From the NCBI GenBank assembly GCA_029255645.1, contig JANLJE010000038.1:1-64000 (forward strand): DNA of 64,000 nt, given 5' to 3'. Source of the stretch: Comamonadaceae bacterium. GTDB taxonomy: Bacteria > Pseudomonadota > Gammaproteobacteria > Burkholderiales > Rhodocyclaceae. The notes under the pieces were generated by a model. It made no database searches. It saw nothing but the letters and a program-made list of their open reading frames with translations, and had not been told where the DNA came from. Every line of letters begins with the position of its first letter. The stretch's first letter is position 1. Position numbers and translations under genes: made by a program. Positions 38,970 to 45,103 of the stretch are shown here, piece after piece.

Positions 38970-39001
38970 ATCGTAACGCTACGATAACGTAGCGTTACGA
39001 T
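38970..39001. repeat. Perfect 13-bp inverted repeat with 6-bp spacer
   Basis: ATCGTAACGCTAC (38970-38982) and GTAGCGTTACGAT (38989-39001) are exact inverse copies, ending two bases before the stop codon of the Xre gene on the minus strand. No T run follows on either strand, so a terminator is doubtful. It may be an operator or a processing or recombination site upstream of hipBA. Confidence 0.8.
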
Positions 39002-39002
39002 G

Positions 39003-39242
39003 TTACGGTGCAGGCTCCTGTCCAGCCGCAGGCGCCCCCAGCAGTACGGAAGGCTCCACCCCCAGTGCCTCGGCCAGCTTGAAGATGTTGAGCAATGCGA
39101 TGTTGCGCTGCCCACGCTCAACCCCCCCCAGATAGCTGCGTGCCAAGCCACTTTCCAGTGCCAGGCGTTCTTGCGACCACCCTCTGGTCTTTCTGATTTC
39201 TATCAGCTTCAGGCCGAAGCGTAGTCGGGGATCAAGGGCCAT
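39003..39242 (-). CDS. Small Xre-family transcriptional regulator
   Basis: A 79-aa protein that is almost entirely a helix-turn-helix domain: 'LKLIEIRKTRGWSQERLALE', then 'SGLARSYLGGVERGQRNIAL' and 'LFKLAEALGVEPSVLL'-like helices. It is a stand-alone repressor of the C.AhdI/SinR size class, often found controlling restriction-modification or mobile gene sets. It is divergent from the 39386 operon, with three direct repeats in the shared promoter region as possible binding sites. Confidence 0.88.
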   Translation of the reverse strand: MALDPRLRFGLKLIEIRKTRGWSQERLALESGLARSYLGGVERGQRNIALLNIFKLAEALGVEPSVLLGAPAAGQEPAP

Positions 39243-39268
39243 ATTTCTCTCTGCTTAAAGAGAAATGA

Positions 39269-39366
39269 CTCTATGAGTACCCCCTCTATAGGGCTACGCC
39301 CGATAAGTACCCGCGCTATGAGTGACAATTGAATTCAAACGCCATAGAATGGCCTCTATGAGTAAC
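39269..39366. promoter_or_regulatory. Three direct repeats CTCTATGAGT in a divergent promoter region
   Basis: CTCTATGAGTAC at 39269-39280, GCTATGAGTGAC at 39315-39326 and CTCTATGAGTAAC at 39354-39366 share the core CTATGAGT. They lie between the divergent Xre gene and the 39386 operon, the natural place for repressor sites. Binding by that Xre protein is inference. Confidence 0.55.
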
Positions 39367-39385
39367 AAAATGGAGGAGATGACGT

Positions 39386-40042
39386 ATGGCAAGCGTCTGG
39401 AAGACTGCTGGGATGGGAGCGGCTGCGGGGCTTGCTGTTCCGGCGGCTGGGCTTTCAGGTCTCGCTGCCGCTAGTCTTACGCTGATTTTTGTTCTGGCGA
39501 TGTTCGGCGTGGGGCCTGCGCGCCTGTCACAGACATCGCTTTGGGGGCTGCTGACCAGTGAGCTGATGCTTTATCTGCTGATTTCACTGGCGATCTTCAC
39601 GCTGTCCTTCCGCTTTCTGGCGCGCTTGCAGGCCCGCTGTCAGGCACTTGTCGCCAGGATCAACGCCCAGCAGGGCCTGTCATTCGATGCTGGACATCTC
39701 TTGGGCTATCCCGCGCCAGCCTTTCTGGTGTTTGACCGGCAGCATCGCAAACTGGCTGTCTGCTCAATCGTGGATGAAGCCTGGCGCATCTACGACTTCT
39801 CTTGGCTGCTCGGCTGGCGAATGACCTGGCGCGAGGTCGAGAGCATGGAGATGAACAGCGGTAGCCGTCAGGTCAACGCAAGCGGCATGAGCGTGCCGAC
39901 CTTCGAGCGCACGGTACGCGCCAAAAACTTCGCCATCGAGCTGCAAACCGCCGATCCGCAACGATCAGTGCTCAGTTTTCCCATGAGCCGTCGGGCGGCG
40001 AAAACCTGGTGTGCCCGGCTCAATGCCATCTTCAACGGATAA
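39386..40042 (+). CDS. Membrane protein with PH-like cytoplasmic domain, unknown function
   Basis: A 218-aa protein with two hydrophobic helices near residues 15-42 and 58-75, then a cytoplasmic part of about 140 residues. The blocks 'VFDRQHRKLAVCSIVDEAWR', 'WRMTWREVESMEMNSG' and 'FAIELQTADPQRSVLSFP' look like a bacterial PH-like fold of the DUF4755 kind, but I cannot confirm the family. GGAGGAG precedes the start. It is the first gene of a plus-strand set running to 41857, in an island of defence genes. Confidence 0.7.
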   Translation: MASVWKTAGMGAAAGLAVPAAGLSGLAAASLTLIFVLAMFGVGPARLSQTSLWGLLTSELMLYLLISLAIFTLSFRFLARLQARCQALVARINAQQGLSFDAGHLLGYPAPAFLVFDRQHRKLAVCSIVDEAWRIYDFSWLLGWRMTWREVESMEMNSGSRQVNASGMSVPTFERTVRAKNFAIELQTADPQRSVLSFPMSRRAAKTWCARLNAIFNG

Positions 40043-40059
40043 CCTCGCGAGGAACTGCG

Positions 40060-40703
40060 ATGAAACACTACCGGAGCTTGCTGCTTCTGCCTTTTGTATT
40101 GACGGGTTGTGCCACAACCGAAATGCAGGGGCGCTGGATTCCCTGAACGGACTGGGACAATCCATTGGGACCAGTCTGTCGCAAGCGGCTACGCCCGCAA
40201 GCGCGGCAAACCGCAACAGCTTGCTGGGCACTCCACTGCATAACGCCTTGCGCCAGAATCTGTCTCCCGACGGTCGCGCCCCGGAGTGGCCCAAGGTGGT
40301 GATCAGCAATCTGCAAATTCCGGCGGATCAGATGACCCTGACCCGTAGCCTCACGCTCAAAGCCAGTGATTGCATTCGCTTTGACGCAGTGCTCTGGCAC
40401 GACGCCAAGCGCTCCGAGCGCTTCAGCAATCTGTCGCTCTGCGCGCCGGAGCTGCCGAAACAGTCGAACAATTTCGTGCTGACCTGGAAGAGCTTTTCCA
40501 TCTCCGGCAAAACCAGCGGCCAGGTTCGCAGTGACGGGCCAATCCCACCGTACAGTAAGCTGCCAAGCGACCCGGCGATGGAGCGCTGGCTGATGAATCA
40601 GTTCGGCCTTTACTATGTCGGTTCGCTGCTGACCCTGGTCGGCTACGACCCCAACTTCACGGTCGATGACCGCCGCTTCTGGATCAGGAACATCAAGGGA
40701 TGA
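40060..40703 (+). pseudogene. Lipoprotein gene with an apparent frameshift after the signal peptide
   Basis: From the ATG at 40060 (GAGG upstream) a typical lipoprotein signal is read: MKHYRSLLLLPFVLTGCATT, with lipobox LTGC. The frame then stops after 28 codons. The next frame continues without interruption from 'ALDSLNGLGQSIGTSLSQAA' to 'VDDRRFWIRNIKG' (stop at 40703). The switch falls at a G run (40128-40131), where one extra G would restore a single 214-residue lipoprotein. This may be a real mutation, a phase-variable or programmed site, or a sequencing error. The next gene's ATG overlaps the stop (ATGA). Confidence 0.7.
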
Positions 40704-41116
40704 AAGCGTTGCTGCTGGCGGCCATGCCGGTGGTGCTGATGGATGGCACTACCCCAGACCTCAACCGCTGGTTGCAGATCGAGCCGGCCATCATCGCCGC
40801 CGTGGAATGCCGTCAAGCCTTGCCGTTGCGCGTGCTGGACGGCATTGCGCCCAATGCTCCCGGTAGTTGGTCGCTGACGCCGGAACGCAGCTTCACGGCA
40901 TTCGGCTTGCCGGTGAAGCGGATCGAGCTGTTCATCGATCCGGATGGTGAGCTGGGTGCAAGCTATACAGCAGTTATTGAAAAGCGCAGCCTGGAACAGG
41001 TGCGCAAGCAACTGAAGCTTGCCAGCAAGCGCGGGCGCATCGGTCAGCTGTCGGCAGATCAGCCCAGCGCCGAAGTTCAAGTGAGCTGCACGGTCGCAGC
41101 AACGGGGCAAGGGTGA
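40700..41116 (+). CDS. Small exported protein of unknown function
   Basis: A 138-aa protein that begins MKALLLAAMPVVLMDGTTP, a short signal-like hydrophobic stretch, followed by a soluble domain ('QIEPAIIAAVECRQALPLRV', 'FGLPVKRIELFIDPDGELG'). No family was recognised. It overlaps the preceding lipoprotein gene by four bases and the next gene by four (GTGA), so it is tightly coupled to both and probably acts in the periplasm with the lipoprotein. Confidence 0.7.
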   Translation: MKALLLAAMPVVLMDGTTPDLNRWLQIEPAIIAAVECRQALPLRVLDGIAPNAPGSWSLTPERSFTAFGLPVKRIELFIDPDGELGASYTAVIEKRSLEQVRKQLKLASKRGRIGQLSADQPSAEVQVSCTVAATGQG

Positions 41117-41589
41117 ATATTCAGCGCATTCTCTCCGGCGGCCAAACCGGCGTAGACCGGGCTGCGCTGGATTTCGCCATTGCCCGGCAGATTCCGCACG
41201 GCGGCTGGTGCCCGGCAGGCCGACGGGCCGCTGATGGCGTACTGGATGCTCGCTACCAGTTGATGGAGACCGAATCCAACGGTTATCGCCAGCGCACCAA
41301 ACGCAATGTTCTGGAGGCTGATGCAACGCTGATCATTTACCGGGGCAGGCTTGAAGGCGGCAGCCTGCTCACTCGCGATCTGGCGACGGGACACGGCAAG
41401 CCGCTGCTTCTGTGCGATTTGCATGCCCCTACGGAAGAGCTGTTGGCGGCATGGCAAGACTGGCTGGTTGGTCATGCCATCGCTATTCTCAACATTGCTG
41501 GCCCGAGTGAAGCGCGCAACCCCGGTATTTACCTGCAGGCGAGCGCGCTACTGGAGCTTTTCTGGAGTACGGAACATGAACCGATCTGA
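41113..41589 (+). CDS. cpYpsA/SLOG-family protein (putative molybdenum carrier family)
   Basis: A 158-aa Rossmann-like protein starting at a GTG. 'ILSGGQTGVDRAALDFAIAR' (residues 6-25), 'GGWCPAGRRAADGVLDARYQ' and 'RNVLEADATLIIYRG' match the circularly permuted YpsA proteins. These are filed as a putative molybdenum carrier family and placed by others in the SLOG superfamily of nucleotide-ligand sensors. The biochemical role is unproven. SLOG domains recur in prokaryotic conflict systems, so its location in a defence island, coupled to membrane and exported partners, is suggestive. Confidence 0.85.
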   Translation: MNIQRILSGGQTGVDRAALDFAIARQIPHGGWCPAGRRAADGVLDARYQLMETESNGYRQRTKRNVLEADATLIIYRGRLEGGSLLTRDLATGHGKPLLLCDLHAPTEELLAAWQDWLVGHAIAILNIAGPSEARNPGIYLQASALLELFWSTEHEPI

Positions 41590-41857
41590 TGCCCGCTGCG
41601 CGACACCTTATATCTACTCGGGTGAGTTGCGGATCCGCCCCGAAGTGGATGCCGCGCTGGCTGCGCTGAAAGACAAGCCCTACACCGCCATCCCCAGCTG
41701 GAAGAACGACGGAACCTGGGAGCTGTGGACGGTGGAAGGTGATGATGAAACCGGGCCCTGCATCATCAGCGGCCCATCGACAACCTATCCCAGTGAGGCC
41801 GATGCGCTGGCCGCCGGTGCAGCCTGGATCGCCAACCTCAATTCCATCCCTCGCTGA
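41576..41857 (+). CDS. Small hypothetical protein, last gene of the cpYpsA operon
   Basis: A 93-aa protein from the ATG at 41576, which overlaps the end of the cpYpsA gene by 14 bases. It is soluble and acidic, with 'LRIRPEVDAALAALKDKPYT', 'WKNDGTWELWTVEGDDETGP' and a C-terminal helix 'EADALAAGAAWIANL'. No family was recognised. Its last 20 bases overlap the 3' end of the convergent AAA+ gene. Confidence 0.6.
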   Translation: MNRSDARCATPYIYSGELRIRPEVDAALAALKDKPYTAIPSWKNDGTWELWTVEGDDETGPCIISGPSTTYPSEADALAAGAAWIANLNSIPR

Positions 41858-43430
41858 CAAAGCCAACGCCACGGCGACTGATCTCGACCAGCGGCCTGAT
41901 GTCTTGCACCTGAACGACTCCTCGGTCATCACGAGCTGCCGAACCCAAGGCCCGCTGCAGAACCAGACGTACACTGCGCGGTGGCAAGGCTTGCAGACGG
42001 GACAGGACATCATCATCCAGTCGCTCGGCAAAGGCAGTGCCCCAGCTCGCCTCGTCGCGGAGCCGGTTGTAAATGGACTGCGCAATGCTTCTGACCTGCT
42101 CCGGCCTGGGTGGTTGAATGTTCAACACCGTCAGCCGAGAGCGCAGCGGCCCCGGAATCGCCTCCAGCTCATTCGCGGTCGCCATCCAATTGACATGACT
42201 GGCGTCGATGGCAAAGTCGCGGATCGACAGGTCGATGAAATCCCGCGCACTGCGCGGTTCCAGCAAGGTATAGAGTGCCGCCAGCGGATCGTATTGCGGT
42301 CTGCCGTTACTGGCCTTGTCCAGTTCATCGAGTACCACCACCGGGTTGGCTAGCGGTTGGTAAGCCAACAGCTCAAAGAGCTGGCCTGGCTCGGAATTGC
42401 TCCAGAACGCTTCCGAACCGGCGAGCGGCGAACTCGATTGCGTACTCGCCATGTCGAAGACCCGAAACGGTAGCACGAGCTGATCGGCCAGCCAGCGTGC
42501 CGCCTCGGTTTTGCCAATACCCGCCGGGCCGACCAGCAACACGGCAGGCCAGGACACACGGCCATCGCCCAGGCTGGACAGGGCAAAGTGGTCACGTAGC
42601 AGCTCAGCCAGTTCATGGAAGTTTGGAAAGGCCTGCGCGAACTCATCCAGAAGGGCTTTCCAGTCCGGGGGCAGCAGGCCCAGTTGACGGCTACCATGGC
42701 CCGCCCGCTTGATCTGCTCCGCCATCGCCTGTGCGCGCTTGAACTTGTCGTCGCCTTTCGGTCGGTGGCGATCCACGAACGTCTCCAGCCCGGCTTCATC
42801 GAGAAAGACGATGCTCGGCAAGGGCATTGATTTAGCGGTTTCTGTCGGCTGCTCCTGAACCTGCTCCGGTTTGGCTTCACTCGGGACGGGCTCATCCTCA
42901 ACCGCCATGGCGGCGCGTACATCTTCGGTCGTCACCTTACCCAGATCGTGCACCACCTGCTGTACCCCCTGTTCGACGATGAGCTGGCGGCTGCGGCGCA
43001 CTTCTTCGGCAAACAATCCCTGGATGCCGTCGTGTTGCGGACAGCGTTGCGGACGGATGCCGTCCCCGACAACCTGTACACCGCAAACGGGGCATTTTTG
43101 CAGCGAAAGGTGCTTGGTCTGGGCAATCAGATCGAACACAGCGGCTGCACGTTCGCTGTGGCGTCGCGGCGGCTGGTAATGAATGGCCAGGCGATCCCGG
43201 TTGCAACTCACCGACAGTGAGCCCTTGAGTGCGAGCACTGTGGGCGGCAGCAGGCATTCCACCTGGGCAAACAGATGTGCTACCAAAGCCAGATGCCCCG
43301 GCGCGGGTTCGACGATCTGCCGGACAAGCCAGGGATGCTGCGCCTTGAGCGCAGTAATGGCAGCTTCGTATTCCCGCAGGCGCAACGGACGGACTTGCTT
43401 TGGCTTGCGCATGATGGCCTCTGAAAACAT
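41838..43430 (-). CDS. Lon-like AAA+ ATPase with N-terminal zinc-binding segment
   Basis: A 530-aa protein. The C-terminal half is an AAA+ domain: Walker A 'VGPAGIGKTEAARWLADQL' near residue 300, Walker B 'NPVVVLDELDKASNGRPQY' near 364, sensor-1 'HVNWMATANELEAI' and an arginine finger region 'PGPLRSRLTVLNI'. This is closest in style to Lon/ClpX-type ATPases, but no protease domain follows. The N-terminal half carries a Cys cluster (KCPVCGVQVVGDG, then RPQRCPQH) likely to bind zinc. Alternative starts are 43430 and 43412. It is divergent from an HTH gene. Its function is unknown; remodelling of a protein target in a defence setting is inference. Confidence 0.8.
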   Translation of the reverse strand: MFSEAIMRKPKQVRPLRLREYEAAITALKAQHPWLVRQIVEPAPGHLALVAHLFAQVECLLPPTVLALKGSLSVSCNRDRLAIHYQPPRRHSERAAAVFDLIAQTKHLSLQKCPVCGVQVVGDGIRPQRCPQHDGIQGLFAEEVRRSRQLIVEQGVQQVVHDLGKVTTEDVRAAMAVEDEPVPSEAKPEQVQEQPTETAKSMPLPSIVFLDEAGLETFVDRHRPKGDDKFKRAQAMAEQIKRAGHGSRQLGLLPPDWKALLDEFAQAFPNFHELAELLRDHFALSSLGDGRVSWPAVLLVGPAGIGKTEAARWLADQLVLPFRVFDMASTQSSSPLAGSEAFWSNSEPGQLFELLAYQPLANPVVVLDELDKASNGRPQYDPLAALYTLLEPRSARDFIDLSIRDFAIDASHVNWMATANELEAIPGPLRSRLTVLNIQPPRPEQVRSIAQSIYNRLRDEASWGTAFAERLDDDVLSRLQALPPRSVRLVLQRALGSAARDDRGVVQVQDIRPLVEISRRGVGFVSEGWN

Positions 43431-43433
43431 CTA

Positions 43434-43513
43434 ACTATAATTTACTATAACGCCAATTTACGCGAATCGCCAAACTCCGTACGCTCGTCTTGTCGGCCAA
43501 TAAGTCTTATAGT
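43434..43513. promoter_or_regulatory. ACTATAA/TTATAGT repeats in a divergent promoter region
   Basis: ACTATAA at 43434-43440 and 43444-43450, and its inverse TTATAGT at 43507-43513, occur in the AT-rich 111-bp gap between the AAA+ gene and the HTH gene. They could be operator half-sites or simply promoter -10 elements for the two directions. Confidence 0.45.
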
Positions 43514-43541
43514 GATTTACAGTGAATTCACAGAGCCCGAC

Positions 43542-44252
43542 ATGCCAAGCCTTACCAACGAACAATTGCCAGCCTTTGCCGCCGCCTTGATACGACTACG
43601 CGGGGAAACGCTGGGGCGGATCGCCGAAGCCACCGGTATCCGCACTGCCAACCTCTCGGTCTGGCTGCGTGGCAAGGAACAGGTGATCTCCGCCAAACGA
43701 CTGGTCGGCCTGTTACATCACCTCGGTATGGAAGGCGGTCGCCTGCGTACCGACGTGTTGCACCAGTGGCAGGATCGCGGGTCACTGGATGACAGCAGGC
43801 TCGTGCTAAGCCTGCTGCAGGCCAACAACCAGCCGGTGTGGTTGTTTCAGGATGAGCAGCCCGGGCTTATCAAAACCCGCTTTCTGTTGGCTGGCGATGT
43901 GCTGATCCGCATGGAGATCGAGCCGGGCGTCGATCAGGCCCTTGATCTGGCGACAGTCGTCAGGGTGGATCGTGTCATCACCACGCCTGCAGCATTGGCC
44001 GGGGTGCCAATCGACTCGATGGCATCAGCACACAACGTTCTCTTGGCGCTGGCGGAACAGGCCGCAGCGGACGTGGGTGACGAAGAACTACTGGAGGGAC
44101 TGATGTTCCAGCTGACACAAACCGTTGGTAGCAATGCCGCCTCGCCGCAAGGTTGGCAGCGGCTGGAGCTGGTTCTGAGAAAGGCTCTGGAAGCGGGCAT
44201 CTCCCCAGGCGACATTGCACGCTTAATCGAAAGGCACCTACAGAACAGATAG
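43542..44252 (+). CDS. HTH regulator-like protein with long C-terminal domain
   Basis: A 236-aa protein from the ATG at 43542. The N-terminal 'IRLRGETLGRIAEATGIRTA' and 'NLSVWLRGKEQVISAKRLVG' form a helix-turn-helix; the remaining ~170 residues are an unrecognised sensory or oligomerisation domain. An upstream in-frame ATG at 43512 overlaps the TTATAGT repeat and is less likely. It is divergent from the AAA+ gene and converges on jetD, overlapping its 3' end by 15 bases. It may regulate the AAA+ gene. Confidence 0.72.
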   Translation: MPSLTNEQLPAFAAALIRLRGETLGRIAEATGIRTANLSVWLRGKEQVISAKRLVGLLHHLGMEGGRLRTDVLHQWQDRGSLDDSRLVLSLLQANNQPVWLFQDEQPGLIKTRFLLAGDVLIRMEIEPGVDQALDLATVVRVDRVITTPAALAGVPIDSMASAHNVLLALAEQAAADVGDEELLEGLMFQLTQTVGSNAASPQGWQRLELVLRKALEAGISPGDIARLIERHLQNR

Positions 44253-45101
44253 CCAGACCGCTTCCTGTTCGAGCGCCAGTCCGGATTGGCGCATTTGTTC
44301 GGTTAACGGACCCAGATAATCAGGTAACTGCAGAACAGCACTGGTGAACTCCCGAAGCGTATCCTGCCATAGCCGCTGGCTACCATAGCGTGCCAGTTTG
44401 CTTTGCCAGTCGGGCATCAGCCAGTATTCGCAAGTGTCGCCAAGCTGTGCAAAGAGTCGCGCGAAATTGGCCAGCCCCACACCGTCATAGTCCGGGAACA
44501 GTACGACACGGCTTGCACGCGGGCGCTGCCCCAGCCAGGCGAGAAGCCGGCCATCAAGCTGTCCGCCGTAGTACAGCAGGGTGGCTTGCGTTCCAACTGG
44601 CAGCCAATCCGTGCGGTCAAACAGCGCCTGGTTCTCCACCAGCCAGAGCGGCTGCCCGCTTTGCCAGGTGTCGCCAGTTTCAATGCGCAGGCTGGCAGCC
44701 CCGAAGTCGTGCGTGAACTGGCTGAGTGGCAGTTCGCTCCCGCGTTCGCCTTGCCGCCAGAGAACCTTTTCGCCAACGGCCTTGAGCAAGGGGTAGTAGC
44801 ACTCATGCTGATGATTGCGCGCTTTGCTGTCGCGCGCGTGGGCGATGTGTTGCGCCCGCAGCGGCAGGTCGTCCGTGGTCAGCATCCCGACCTGGGGGGA
44901 GAGTGCGCTCAGATGGATATCGAATAGTCGCGGATCGCTGACACGGTAAACATCACCGCGCCCCTGACGCTGGCAGATTACCGCTCCTGTCTGCCGGGCA
45001 AAGCGATCCAGAGCGCTGCGCTGAGCGGCGGTGAAATAGCTGGCCGGCAGGGCTTGTTGGCCATGCAGCTTGAGCAAGGCTGCGCGCAGGGTTCGATCCA
45101 T
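44238..45101 (-). CDS. jetD: Wadjet JetD/MksG-like Toprim nuclease subunit
   Basis: The DNA-cleaving subunit of Wadjet/MksBEFG anti-plasmid systems; 287 aa. The C-terminal half has Toprim features: 'LWLVENQALFDRTDWLPVGT' with the catalytic Glu near residue 154, then 'LLYYGGQLDGRLLAWLG' and 'VVLFPDYDGVGLANFARL' with the D-x-D near residue 203. The N-terminal half is a winged-helix-like arm. It is the last gene of jetABCD, two bases after jetC. Length is shorter than some JetD proteins but covers both domains. Confidence 0.88.
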   Translation of the reverse strand: MDRTLRAALLKLHGQQALPASYFTAAQRSALDRFARQTGAVICQRQGRGDVYRVSDPRLFDIHLSALSPQVGMLTTDDLPLRAQHIAHARDSKARNHQHECYYPLLKAVGEKVLWRQGERGSELPLSQFTHDFGAASLRIETGDTWQSGQPLWLVENQALFDRTDWLPVGTQATLLYYGGQLDGRLLAWLGQRPRASRVVLFPDYDGVGLANFARLFAQLGDTCEYWLMPDWQSKLARYGSQRLWQDTLREFTSAVLQLPDYLGPLTEQMRQSGLALEQEAVWLSVL

Positions 45102-45103
45102 AC

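Noticed and set aside
38970-39001. Palindrome as a rho-independent terminator of the Xre gene
   Set aside because: No T run follows the stem on either strand, so it is kept as an unexplained inverted repeat.
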